64,000 bases of DNA from CAWJFJ01 sp963800065 (GTDB lineage Bacteria > Actinomycetota > Acidimicrobiia > Acidimicrobiales > UBA8190), in the NCBI GenBank assembly GCA_963800065.1, contig CAWCZO010000009.1, positions 62,001 to 126,000 on the forward strand. Reading direction: 5' to 3'. A program made the position numbers and the translations under genes. Positions 24,173 to 33,131 of the stretch are shown one piece after another (position 1 is the first letter of the stretch; every line of letters begins with the position of its first letter). Below the pieces are notes generated by a model. It ran no database searches. It was given only the letters and a program-made list of their open reading frames with translations, and was not told the DNA's origin.

Positions 24173-25951
24173 GTGGCCGACGGCGTCGTGTACGCGCCGC
24201 CCCTGGCCGAAGTGCCCCTCCCCGCACCGAACGTCGCCGCTCTTCTGAGGCGCAATGGACTCGAGGAAGGCATGGCGGCGCGGCCCGCCCTTCGTTTCGG
24301 CGACCGGGTGTGGACCCACGGCGAGCTCCTCTCCGAGGCGGAGCGCTTCGCCAACTTGTTCCGCGCCCGACTCGATCCCGAGCGCCCTCCGCACATCGCC
24401 GTTCTCCTCGACAACACCCCGGACTACGTCTTCGCCCTGTGCGGCGCGGGGCTGGTGGGGGCGGCCCTGGTGGGGCTGAACCACACACGGCGCGACGAGC
24501 ACCTCGCCCGCGACGTCACCCACACCGACGTGCAGCTCCTGATCACCGAGCCGCGCCACCAGGCGCTGCTCGGATCCACCGTCGACGGCTCGGACCTGCC
24601 GGGGGGAATACTCGTCTCCACCCGCTTCGCCGATGACGACGACCCGTCCATGACGACGGGTGAGTCGCTCGACCTGGCCCTCGCCCGGGCCGGAGCAGGG
24701 GGCAGCGACGACCCCGAGCGGTTCCCGGGGGTGGAATGTGAGCCGGAGGTCCTGTGGGCGCTGCTGTTCACTTCGGGCACCTCGGCAGCCCCGAAAGCCG
24801 TCCGCTGCACCCAGAGGAGGCTCCTCACGACGGGCCAGCGGATGGCCACCATGCTCGGCATCGGACCCGATGACGTCGGGTATGCGTCCATGCCCCTGTT
24901 CCACGCCAATTCGTTGATGTCGGGTCTGGCCCCGGCGATGGTGACCGGGGCGTCGCTCTCCCTGGCTCGGCGTTTCAGCGCCTCCCGGTTCCTTCCGGAT
25001 GTACGGCACCACGGTGCCACCTGGTTCAACTACACGGGCAAGTTGTTGGCCTACCTGTTGGCCACGCCCGAGCGGGATGACGATGCCGACAACACGTTGA
25101 GGATCGCCTTCGGCAACGAGGGGTCACCGCATGTCGTCGAGGCCGCCGCCAAGCGCTTCGGTATCGATATCGTCGACGTCTTCGGCTCGACGGAAGGGGC
25201 GATCGCCCTGGACCGCTCGGGCGGACCGCCACGCGGCTCCGTGGGACGACTGCGCCAGGGGATCGTCATCGTCGACTCCGATGGTGCCGAAGTCCCGAGA
25301 GCGCGCTTCGACGGCGCCGGACAGCTGATGAACGCCGGGGAGTGCGTGGGTGAGATCGTCAACACCCTCGGAGTGGGACCGTTCGAGGGCTACTACCACA
25401 ACGAGGAAGCCATGCGCCGGACGACGCGCCGGGGTTGGTACTGGAGCGGCGACCTCGGTTACGCCGACGTCGAGGGCTGGGTGTACTTCGCCGGCCGTAC
25501 GTCCGACTGGTTGCGCGTCGACGGGGAGAATTTCCCCGCCGCTCCTATAGAGGCCATCGTGGCCCGCCACCCCGACGTCATGATGGCCTCCGTCTACGCC
25601 GTGCCCGATCCCGCCTCCGGTGACCAGGTCATGGTGGCGCTCGTCTTGCGTCCAGGGGCCACCTTTGACGGCCGGGCCTTCGCCGCCTGGCTGGACGGCC
25701 AACCCGATCTCTCCCCCAAATGGTGCCCGTGCTTCGTCCGCCGGTGCGAAACCCTTCCGACCACCCCGACCAACAAGATCCTCACCCGCACCCTGGTCCA
25801 TGAGAGGTTCCGTTCCGACCTGGTGGGAGGCGACCCGGTCTACGTACGCGGGCGCGGGGAGGATTCCTACCGCTCCTTCACCACCGAGGATGAGAACGCC
25901 TTGCGTCGCGCCTTCGAGTTCAACGGTCGCAGCCGCGCCTGGGACGTGTAG
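24173..25951 (+). CDS. Acyl-CoA synthetase (AMP-binding, FadD17-like)
   Basis: This 592-aa member of the ANL superfamily has the P-loop LLFTSGTSAAPKAVRCT, the FGSTEGAIAL (A5) motif, YWSGDLGYADVEGWVYFAGR (A7-A8) and a C-terminal Lys in PTNKILTRTL. It activates a carboxylic acid to an AMP ester then a CoA thioester. The large size and N-terminal PPLAEVPLPAPNVAALLRRN resemble mycobacterial FadD17-type ligases tied to steroid side-chain breakdown; this is a resemblance, not proof. GTG at 24173 has AAGGAAA upstream. It likely shares the thiolase transcript. Confidence 0.9.
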   Translation: MADGVVYAPPLAEVPLPAPNVAALLRRNGLEEGMAARPALRFGDRVWTHGELLSEAERFANLFRARLDPERPPHIAVLLDNTPDYVFALCGAGLVGAALVGLNHTRRDEHLARDVTHTDVQLLITEPRHQALLGSTVDGSDLPGGILVSTRFADDDDPSMTTGESLDLALARAGAGGSDDPERFPGVECEPEVLWALLFTSGTSAAPKAVRCTQRRLLTTGQRMATMLGIGPDDVGYASMPLFHANSLMSGLAPAMVTGASLSLARRFSASRFLPDVRHHGATWFNYTGKLLAYLLATPERDDDADNTLRIAFGNEGSPHVVEAAAKRFGIDIVDVFGSTEGAIALDRSGGPPRGSVGRLRQGIVIVDSDGAEVPRARFDGAGQLMNAGECVGEIVNTLGVGPFEGYYHNEEAMRRTTRRGWYWSGDLGYADVEGWVYFAGRTSDWLRVDGENFPAAPIEAIVARHPDVMMASVYAVPDPASGDQVMVALVLRPGATFDGRAFAAWLDGQPDLSPKWCPCFVRRCETLPTTPTNKILTRTLVHERFRSDLVGGDPVYVRGRGEDSYRSFTTEDENALRRAFEFNGRSRAWDV

Positions 25952-25985
25952 GCGCCCGCTCGAAACGGGTGGTCGCCGGCGTTCG

Positions 25986-27278
25986 TCAGGCCAGTGCGGA
26001 TGCCGCCACGGTGCTGGTCAGCTCCACCGACCACATGAGCGCCTCGAGGGCTGTCTCGGACAGGACGGTGTCGGCCAGCCCGCTCTGCGTCGCGTCCTCG
26101 GGGTGCCCCAGCTGGAAGGCGGCGACGTCGGCGACCAACCTTCCGAGCGGGCCGTCCGCCTCGAGGAGGGCACTTCGGAGTTCGTCGTCGAGGGGGAGGT
26201 GGGCCAGGACGTCCTCGAGCGGAACCTGGAGCAGGACGTCGAAGCTGGAGAGCATCCCCGCCGTGAACGCCGTCTCCGAGAGCGACGAGTCGACGGACTC
26301 GGCCGCCAGCTCGCACATCCTGGCCCGGGCCAGCGCCGTGGTCAGCTCCTCCTCCGATGCCTGTCCCTTGCCGCAGATGAGAAGGAGTGAGGCCCAGCTC
26401 TGGAGGCGACGCCAACCGACGATCACCAAGGCCTCTCGGACGGTCCGGACGGTTCGACGCATACCCCGGGCCGCCCCGGCGCTCGCCAATTGGAGCAGCT
26501 GGAGTGTCATGACCGGATCCCTCCGGACGATGTCCTCCAATTCGGATATGGGACACTCGCTGTCGAGGAGGTGGGCGGCGATGCGCAGCTGTGCGATGCG
26601 GCCCGGATCGAGTGCTCGTCCCGGTATCCGGTGGGGCTGGGCCAGAAGGTAACCTTGGAAGTAGTCGAAGCCGAGTTCGTCGCAACGGGTGAAGTCCTCG
26701 TCGGTCTCCACCTTCTCCGCCACCAGCGCCACCTCGAATCGACGGCACTGCTCGACGAGCCCGGGCAGATCCTCCGGTGGGGTGGCCCGAAGGTCGATCT
26801 TCACGAACGAGGCCATGTCGATGAAGCGCTCCACATTGGCGAAGACACTGACGTTGTCCAGCGCCAGGGTGAAGCCCTCCTCACGCAGGCGGCGGCAACC
26901 GGGCAGTATCTCGGCCGGTGGTACGACCGACTCCAGGATCTCGACCACGGTCTGATCGGGAGGGAGCAGCACCGGGACCACGCCGGTGAGAACCCCCCGA
27001 CTGGCGTTGCAGAAGAGCGTCTTGTTCCCGACGATGCGATCGATACCGATGCTGACCGAGTTGAAGATCACATCGGCGGTCATCTGGTCACCGAGGGTTC
27101 CCGCCGCTTGAGCGGCCGTCGGACCATTGAGGGTCCGGAACAGCACTTCGTATCCGAACACCGCCCGGTCGCGGTCGAAGATCGGCTGCCGACCTACCAT
27201 GACATCGAGAGCCACCACGGGCCGTTCCCCCCGGATCGTCGGCGTAGGCCGAGAGCTGTCTGCCGCTCCGTCTGCCAT
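25986..27278 (-). CDS. HDOD protein with degenerate EAL domain (YuxH type)
   Basis: This 430-aa signalling protein has the N-terminal EAL-like part MVGRQPIFDRDRAVFGYEVL, FCNASRG, VVEILESVVPP, FTLALDNVSVF, VKIDLRATP and VAEKVETDEDF. The EAL triad and the DDFGTG loop are replaced, so it is unlikely to cleave c-di-GMP but may bind a ligand. Residues from about 235 form an HDOD domain (SECPISELEDIVRRDPVMTL, QLLQLAS, IVGWRRLQSWASLLLICG). The start is uncertain: ATG 27278 is used, 27347 or 27200 are possible. It is convergent with the acyl-CoA synthetase gene. Confidence 0.88.
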   Translation of the reverse strand: MADGAADSSRPTPTIRGERPVVALDVMVGRQPIFDRDRAVFGYEVLFRTLNGPTAAQAAGTLGDQMTADVIFNSVSIGIDRIVGNKTLFCNASRGVLTGVVPVLLPPDQTVVEILESVVPPAEILPGCRRLREEGFTLALDNVSVFANVERFIDMASFVKIDLRATPPEDLPGLVEQCRRFEVALVAEKVETDEDFTRCDELGFDYFQGYLLAQPHRIPGRALDPGRIAQLRIAAHLLDSECPISELEDIVRRDPVMTLQLLQLASAGAARGMRRTVRTVREALVIVGWRRLQSWASLLLICGKGQASEEELTTALARARMCELAAESVDSSLSETAFTAGMLSSFDVLLQVPLEDVLAHLPLDDELRSALLEADGPLGRLVADVAAFQLGHPEDATQSGLADTVLSETALEALMWSVELTSTVAASALA

Positions 27279-27526
27279 CGTCGGCACGATTCGTGCCGTT
27301 CTGAAGAGGTCGGCCCGGGATTTCGAGCCGGGACCCGGCATGGCCATCCGGGCGATGACCAGGGAGAAGGACCGCGTCGACCCCGGCCGGGGCGTCGTCG
27401 GCGGTCCTCAGATCTGACGAGGCATGCGTCGGTGGGCCTGTCCGAGCGGACGTCGGTGGGTCCGCCGGACGCCGACGTGGTTCAGAATTTCGAGCAGACC
27501 ACGGTCGTTCGTGGCACCATTCGCCC

Positions 27527-29095
27527 ATGACCGATTCTCGATACAACCGCAGACAGGTACTGGCCGGTGGTCTCGGAGCGGCGATGGCGCTCGGTATGTC
27601 GAAGTCCGAGTTGCTGCGTGCCCGCGAGACCGTGAGATTGGCGGCGTCGGTGAAGCCGGCCGGAGCCGATTTGGGGGCGGTGGAACACGTCGTGTTCCTC
27701 ATGCACGAGAACCGGTCGTTCGACCACTACTTCGGTGCACTGGGGAGCGTGAACGGTTTCGACGCCGACTCTCCGGCGTTCGCCCAGGCGTGGCCCGGGG
27801 GAGCGAGCTCGACGCTGCTGCCGTTCCACCTCGATACGGCGGACAGCAAGGCCGAATGCACCTACGACCTCTCGCACTCGTGGGCGGCCGAGCACGACTC
27901 GTGGAACGGCGGAGCGATGGACAGCTTCGTCTCCACCCACACGTCCATCGAGGGTGCCGATCTCGGAACGTTGACGATGGGCTACTACGACAGTTCCGAC
28001 ATCCCCTTCTACTACGACCTGGCTCAGGCCTTCACCGTCTGCGACAACTACTTCTGTTCGGTGCTTGGGCCGACACATCCCAATCGGCTGATGCAGATGA
28101 CGGGCACACTGGACCCCGCCGGCACGGCCGGGGGCCCCATTCTCGTGACCAACTCCAGCGAGAGTCTCGAGTTCACCTGTTCGTGGACGACGATGCCCGA
28201 GGTGCTGACCGACGCCGGTGTGTCGTGGAAGGTCTACAACCCCTACGGGCCGAACTACGAGCCCGGCCACTCGGATTCGATGTTGCTGTGCAAGAACGTG
28301 TTGATGTACTTCAACCAGTATCAAGAGTCCATGAACCCGACTCTCTACCAGAACGCCTTCGGGTACTACGGCCCCAATGTCTCTAAGAAGGATCTGGGCC
28401 TGACCGCTCGCAAGGGTCCGGACAACTTTGCCTCGGACGTCAAGAACAACACGCTCCCGGCGGTGTCGTGGATCATCCCACCGGACGGATACGATGAACA
28501 CCCGCCGGCGCCGGCGTCTCTGGGGGAGTGGTACACCGATCAGATCCTGAAGACGCTCCTGTCCAACACAGACGTGTGGAGCAAAACCGTCCTGTTCATC
28601 ATGTACGACGAGAACGACGGTTGGTTCGACCATGTCCCGCCCCCGACGGCCCCGCCGGCGACGGCCGGGGAGTACGTCACCGCGCCGTCGGATTCCAGCA
28701 GCTACCCGGGACCGATCGGCCTCGGCGTCAGGGTCCCCATGCTGGTCGTCTCGCCGTTCAGCGCCGGTGGATGGGTGTGCTCCGACACCTTCGACCACAC
28801 GTCACAGCTGCAGTTCCTGGCCCAGTGCTTCGGTGTCTCCGTGCCCAACGTGTCGTCCTGGCGCCAGGGGACCGTGGGTGATCTCACGGCGGCATTGCCG
28901 AATCTGGCCACCCCGATCAATACGGCGCCCACACTGCCCAAGACGTCGGACAACGTCAAGAAGGCGCCGATCAAAGGTCAGTGCACGTCGAGCCAGCTGA
29001 TCGAGCTGAACCCGTCCACGTCGCCCTACCCGATACCGCCCGATCAGGTGCAACCGACGCAGGGGGCCCAAATACTGAAGCCGACCCCCTCGTAG
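27527..29095 (+). CDS. Secreted phospholipase C-like phosphoesterase
   Basis: This 522-aa protein of the PF04185 family includes non-hemolytic phospholipase C and acid phosphatases. The N-terminus is a twin-arginine type signal (YNRRQVLAGGLGAAMALG). Catalytic-site motifs are HVVFLMHENRSFDHYFG, LGPTHPNRLMQMTGT, and MYDENDGWFDHVPPP near residue 365. It should hydrolyse phospholipids or other phosphodiesters outside the cell and may help scavenge phosphate. ATG at 27527 has no strong RBS. It is monocistronic, divergent from the HDOD gene. Confidence 0.92.
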   Translation: MTDSRYNRRQVLAGGLGAAMALGMSKSELLRARETVRLAASVKPAGADLGAVEHVVFLMHENRSFDHYFGALGSVNGFDADSPAFAQAWPGGASSTLLPFHLDTADSKAECTYDLSHSWAAEHDSWNGGAMDSFVSTHTSIEGADLGTLTMGYYDSSDIPFYYDLAQAFTVCDNYFCSVLGPTHPNRLMQMTGTLDPAGTAGGPILVTNSSESLEFTCSWTTMPEVLTDAGVSWKVYNPYGPNYEPGHSDSMLLCKNVLMYFNQYQESMNPTLYQNAFGYYGPNVSKKDLGLTARKGPDNFASDVKNNTLPAVSWIIPPDGYDEHPPAPASLGEWYTDQILKTLLSNTDVWSKTVLFIMYDENDGWFDHVPPPTAPPATAGEYVTAPSDSSSYPGPIGLGVRVPMLVVSPFSAGGWVCSDTFDHTSQLQFLAQCFGVSVPNVSSWRQGTVGDLTAALPNLATPINTAPTLPKTSDNVKKAPIKGQCTSSQLIELNPSTSPYPIPPDQVQPTQGAQILKPTPS

Positions 29096-29147
29096 GCCGG
29101 GGGCTTCACTCCTCCGGGGACGCCGCCAGGTCGTCCCCCTACCCGAC

Positions 29148-30005
29148 TCAGCGTCGGGTGCCGGAGAGGATGCGCAGCAACCCCAGGTACAGCATGACGA
29201 CGGCGAGGAAGATCGAGAAAGCGGCGTACCACTCGGCCTCGGCCGGAACGCCGGCCATGGCGGCCCGGTTGACCATCTCGAAGTCGACGAAGAGGTCCAG
29301 GATGGCCACGATCAGGTAGACGACGCCGAAGACGATCAGAGTGGTGGCCGACTGGCCGATCCCGGGGAAGTTGAGTCCCAGGATCGTCGCCAGCATGACG
29401 GCCAGCAGGGCGAAGCTGGCCACGATGGTCATGGAGATGAACCGGTTGGTGATCCGGACCAGCCTGGTCCGGTAGGCGATGAGGACGCCCACGAAGACGG
29501 CCATGGTCAAGACGACGGCCAGGGGAACGATGCCGTGGCTCTGGGTGTCGTAGAGCCTGGAGATCACGCCCAGGGCCAGGCCCTCGGCGGCGGCGTAGGC
29601 GGGAGCCAGGACCCGGGCCAGGCGGGGACGGAACATGGCCCACCCTCCCAGGCCGAGGGCGACGAGCACGCAGACCACGGCGAACCCGATCGAGACGGGG
29701 AAGCCGAACGACAAGGCCCCGGCCCCGACGGCGATGAGGGCCAGGATGCCCACCTTGCCGAGGACGTCGCTCTCGACCAGGGGCTTCACGTCCGACACGG
29801 GCGGCAGGTGATCGGCACCGGGACGGGTCAGAACGGCGGTGCCCACGGCACCGCCGCCCAGGGCGCCGGTCCCGAACTCCCGCTCCATCAGCGTGAAGTT
29901 CTTCTGCACGGCCCACGTCCCGCTCTGCCGCTTCCGGCGCCGGCGCCCGGGGGCCGGCCCCGCCGTCGGCGGGAGATCGGAAATGGGCGGGAAATCGCTG
30001 TTCAT
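29148..30005 (-). CDS. Bax inhibitor-1/YccA-family membrane protein
   Basis: ATG at 30005 has AGGAGG just upstream and fixes the start against the longer frame. The 285-aa product has a basic N-terminus (GRRRRKRQSGTW) and about seven membrane helices (from VGILALIAVGAGALSFGFPV onward). The last segments include DLFVDFEMVNRAAMAGVPAE, then AEWYAAFSIFLAVVMLYLGL with the acidic pair typical of the family. BI-1/YccA proteins act as pH-sensitive calcium leak channels or protease regulators; the local role is unknown. It is divergent from the methyltransferase gene. Confidence 0.92.
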   Translation of the reverse strand: MNSDFPPISDLPPTAGPAPGRRRRKRQSGTWAVQKNFTLMEREFGTGALGGGAVGTAVLTRPGADHLPPVSDVKPLVESDVLGKVGILALIAVGAGALSFGFPVSIGFAVVCVLVALGLGGWAMFRPRLARVLAPAYAAAEGLALGVISRLYDTQSHGIVPLAVVLTMAVFVGVLIAYRTRLVRITNRFISMTIVASFALLAVMLATILGLNFPGIGQSATTLIVFGVVYLIVAILDLFVDFEMVNRAAMAGVPAEAEWYAAFSIFLAVVMLYLGLLRILSGTRR

Positions 30006-30084
30006 GCTGCCTCCTGTCGGCGATCCAGCGTATATGCCGCCCACCACGCCGGTGCGGTCGGTCGGGTCGGACATACTGGGTTCC

Positions 30085-30882
30085 GTGTCCCTGGATCGCG
30101 CATCGGTGACACGGATGCTCGCCCGGGCGGGGAGCGTGGCCGCCGCCGAGGAGGCCGACGAGCTCGTCGAGGCGGCAGGAGGCGATCGGGACGTCCTCGA
30201 CGCCCTGGTGGCCCGCCGTGCCGGCGGCGAGCCCATCGCCTGGCTGACGGGTACCGTCACGTTCTGCGGCCTGAAGCTGTTCGTGGCACCGGGCGTCTAT
30301 GTGCCCCGGTGGCAGACCGAGCCGATGGCACGTCGGGCGGTGACCCTCCTCCCGTCGGGAGGCGTGGCCGTCGACCTCTGCACCGGTGTGGGTGCCATCG
30401 CCGCCGTCCTGGCCGACGCCGTGCCCACGGCCCTGGTGCTGGCCACCGAGATGGACGCCCACGCCATCCGGTGCGCCCGACGCAACGGCGTCGACGTCTT
30501 CGAGGGTTCCCTGGATGATCCGCTGCCTTCAGAGTTCGAGCACCGGGTCGACGTGTTGACGGCCGTCGTCCCCTACGTTCCGACGGACTCGCTTCACCTG
30601 CTCCCACGTGACGTCCTGGCTTTCGAGCCGAGACTGGCACTCGACGGCGGGGTGGCCGGCACCGAGCTCCTGGTCGAGGTGGTGCGCAGGAGCGTCGTTT
30701 GGCTCCGTCCCGGTGGCTGGTTGCTCTTGGAGCTCGGTGGTGACCAGGCCGGTCCGGTGGGACAGCTCCTCGATGCGCTCGGATTCGCGCCGGCCGACGT
30801 GATGGTCGACGAGGACGACGACCCTCGCGCCATCTGTGCCCAGTTCCGGTCGGAGGCGGAGAGTGGCAGGATGACGAGATGA
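30085..30882 (+). CDS. PrmC/HemK-like methyltransferase with altered NPPY motif
   Basis: This SAM-dependent methyltransferase resembles glutamine-N5 methyltransferases: ARRAGGEPIAWLTGTVTFCG, LFVAPGVYVPRWQTEPMARR, then the SAM loop AVDLCTGVGAIAAVLA and LATEMDAHAIRCARRNG. The catalytic NPPY of PrmC, which holds the target glutamine, reads VVPYVPT. The end (LDGGVAGTELLVEVVRRSVV) fits the related PrmC-like subfamily. The substrate may differ from release factors. The start is uncertain: GTG 30085 is used, ATG 30031 is in frame, neither with a good RBS. Its stop overlaps the next gene by 4 bp. Confidence 0.8.
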   Translation: MSLDRASVTRMLARAGSVAAAEEADELVEAAGGDRDVLDALVARRAGGEPIAWLTGTVTFCGLKLFVAPGVYVPRWQTEPMARRAVTLLPSGGVAVDLCTGVGAIAAVLADAVPTALVLATEMDAHAIRCARRNGVDVFEGSLDDPLPSEFEHRVDVLTAVVPYVPTDSLHLLPRDVLAFEPRLALDGGVAGTELLVEVVRRSVVWLRPGGWLLLELGGDQAGPVGQLLDALGFAPADVMVDEDDDPRAICAQFRSEAESGRMTR

Positions 30883-31358
30883 CGAGCGAACGATTGAGTG
30901 TGGAGCGGACGATCACCTCGGATCCGACGACCATCTTCCGACTGTTGTGCGACCCACAGGGACATGTGGCCATCGACAGCTCCGGGATGCTCATGGCGGC
31001 GACCGGTGGACCGGTGACCGCCGTGGGGGACAGTTTCGTCGTCCACATGGACCGCCAGGCGCTGAACGATTACCCCATGGGGCGCTACGACGTGACCGTC
31101 ACCATCACCACCCTGGTCCCCGATCGCCAGATCGCGTGGACGATCCTGGGCCAGATCCGGCCGCAGATCGGCCACATCTACGGCTACACGCTCGAGCCCG
31201 TCGACGACGGGACCCTCGTCACCTCCTACTACGACTGGTCTTCCATCGACGAGACCTGGAAGGAGGCCGGGATCTTCCCGGTCATCTCCGAAGGGGCCCT
31301 CAGGGCCACTCTCGGGATCCTGGCCCGGACGGTCGAGAAGGGCGGGATCCGATCATGA
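30879..31358 (+). CDS. SRPBCC (START-like) family protein
   Basis: This 159-aa ligand-binding helix-grip protein has the SRPBCC start SVERTITSDPTTIFRLLCDP, central strands (DVTVTITTLVPDRQIAWTIL), and the terminal helix EGALRATLGILARTVEKGG. Such proteins bind lipids or hydrophobic ligands or act as cyclases or dehydratases. Its ATG overlaps the methyltransferase stop (ATGA), so the two are co-translated. The stop codon lies inside the first copy of a 29-bp direct duplication. Confidence 0.85.
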   Translation: MTSERLSVERTITSDPTTIFRLLCDPQGHVAIDSSGMLMAATGGPVTAVGDSFVVHMDRQALNDYPMGRYDVTVTITTLVPDRQIAWTILGQIRPQIGHIYGYTLEPVDDGTLVTSYYDWSSIDETWKEAGIFPVISEGALRATLGILARTVEKGGIRS

Positions 31359-31389
31359 GAGTCGAGAAGGGCGGGATCCGATCATGAGA
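31332..31389 (+). repeat. Perfect 29-bp tandem duplication at the gene end
   Basis: The 29 bases at 31332-31360 are repeated exactly at 31361-31389. The unit begins GTCGAGAAGGGCGGG and contains the SRPBCC stop codon. The second copy forms most of the gap before the next gene. Confidence 0.97.
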
Positions 31390-31411
31390 GATGAAGGGGG
31401 GGGCTGACGGC

Positions 31412-33037
31412 GTGACCCCGGCCATCCCCTTTCATCCCCGGGTGGCGGCCCGTGGGATGGTGACCGCCGCCGACCAGCTGGCCTGCTCGGCCGGCATCTC
31501 GATGCTCGACGGCGGCGGCAGCGCCGCCGACGCCATGGTGGCCGCCGCCGCCGTGATGGCCGTTGTCGGGCCCCACCTCTGTGGTCTCGGCGGTGACGTC
31601 CTGGCCATGGTCAAGGCGCCCGGCGGTCCGCCGGTGGCGCTCCTGGCCGTCGGCCGGGCCGGGTCCGGGGCCGATCGGGATCGTCTGCGGGCCGACGGAC
31701 ACGCCGACATGCCCCTGCGCGGAGATATCCGCAGCGTCCCCGTCCCGGGGGCCGTCGACGGCTGGCTGGCCCTGCACGGGCGGTACGGCCGTCTGGACTG
31801 GGCCACGGTGCTCGAGCCGGCGATCTCGCTGGCCGAGGAAGGCTTTGCCGCCTCGACGATGCTGGCCTTCGCCAGCCACCTGGTGGCCGCCCTTCCCGGA
31901 GCGGCCCAACTCTGTCCGGGCGGACCGCTCCGGCCGGGTCAGCACGTGCGCCTCCCCGGCATCGCCCGCACCCTGCGGGACCTGACGGCCGGCGGGCGAG
32001 AGGGCTTCTACGGCGGGGAGTTCGGCCGGGCCCTGCTGGAGGTGGGTGGCGGCGAGTACACGGCCGACGATCTGACCGTCGATTTGGCCCAGTGGACCGA
32101 CCCGCTCACCCTGCGCGCTTTCAGCCACGACCTCTGGACCGTCCCCCCACCCTCGCAGGGCTATGTCACCCTCGCCGCCGCCTGGATCGCCCAGGAGGTG
32201 GGCGTCCCCACCGACTCCTCCGATTCCCTGTGGGCCCACCTGATGGCCGAGTCCGGTCGCGCCGCCGGCTACGACCGTCCCGCCGTCCTCTTCGACGGCG
32301 CCGACGGTGCCGAGCTGTTGTCGATCGATCGGCTCGCCCCCCGGGCGGGGGCCATCGACCCCGAACGCGCCACCGCGTGGGGGGCGGAGGGGTCGGCGGG
32401 ATGGTCCGGCGCCTCGCTGTCCGCCGACGGGGACACCACCCACCTCTGCGTGGTCGACGGCGAAGGCCTCGGGATCTCCCTCACCCAGTCGAACGCCCTG
32501 GATTTCGGCGCCCACCTCGTCGCCGGCGCCACGGGGATATTCCTCCACAATCGGGGCGTCGGCTTCAGTCTCGACCGGGGCCATCCCGGCTCCTACGGCC
32601 CGCGCCGCCGTCCTTCGCACACATTGTCTCCCGCCGTCGTGACGCGTCCGGACGGGTCTCTGACCCAGGTCATCGGGACCATGGGCGGCGATGTCCAACC
32701 GCAGATCATCGTCCAGCTCCTCGCCCGGCTCCTGCACTCCGGGGAGGACCCGGCCACCGCCATCGCCGCGGCGCGGGTGGTGCCCGAGGCACCGGGGGCC
32801 CCGCCGTTCCGGCTCTGGCAGGCGCCCGGTCAGTCCCTGCTCATGGAGTTCGACGCGCCGCCACAGTGGCACCGGGGACTCGAGGCCCGCGGACACCGCG
32901 TCCGGGTTGTCGGCGCCTTCAACCCCGTCGACGTCGGCTGCTCGCAGATCATCTCCGTCGACGGCACCGGCGACCACATCCTGCTCACCGGTGCCTCGGA
33001 TCCCCGGAGCTCCGAGGGTGCCGCCCTCGGTCGCTAG
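31412..33037 (+). CDS. Gamma-glutamyltransferase-like Ntn hydrolase
   Basis: This 541-aa protein follows the GGT plan: RGMVTAADQLACSAGISMLD, GGSAADAMVAAAAVMAVVGP, LCGLGGD, SVPVPGAVDGWLALHGRYGR and EGFYGGEFGRALLE. The autoprocessing/catalytic Thr is in DGDTTHLCVVD (about residue 343), then SLTQSNALDFGAHL, then GTMGGDVQPQIIVQLLARLL. The precursor would self-cleave before that Thr. No signal peptide is seen, so a cytoplasmic role (for example on a gamma-glutamyl or cephalosporin-like substrate) is likely. GTG at 31412 has a purine-rich AAGGGGGGGG RBS and is preferred over ATG 31391. Confidence 0.9.
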   Translation: MTPAIPFHPRVAARGMVTAADQLACSAGISMLDGGGSAADAMVAAAAVMAVVGPHLCGLGGDVLAMVKAPGGPPVALLAVGRAGSGADRDRLRADGHADMPLRGDIRSVPVPGAVDGWLALHGRYGRLDWATVLEPAISLAEEGFAASTMLAFASHLVAALPGAAQLCPGGPLRPGQHVRLPGIARTLRDLTAGGREGFYGGEFGRALLEVGGGEYTADDLTVDLAQWTDPLTLRAFSHDLWTVPPPSQGYVTLAAAWIAQEVGVPTDSSDSLWAHLMAESGRAAGYDRPAVLFDGADGAELLSIDRLAPRAGAIDPERATAWGAEGSAGWSGASLSADGDTTHLCVVDGEGLGISLTQSNALDFGAHLVAGATGIFLHNRGVGFSLDRGHPGSYGPRRRPSHTLSPAVVTRPDGSLTQVIGTMGGDVQPQIIVQLLARLLHSGEDPATAIAAARVVPEAPGAPPFRLWQAPGQSLLMEFDAPPQWHRGLEARGHRVRVVGAFNPVDVGCSQIISVDGTGDHILLTGASDPRSSEGAALGR

Positions 33038-33131
33038 AGCATCCCCGGGCCCATCTCTCTCGTATTCCCCGCGTGGCGAGAGGTCCGCAGTGGGCAAGGC
33101 AGTCGACCCCGGCGGCCCCCACCCCCGGTCG

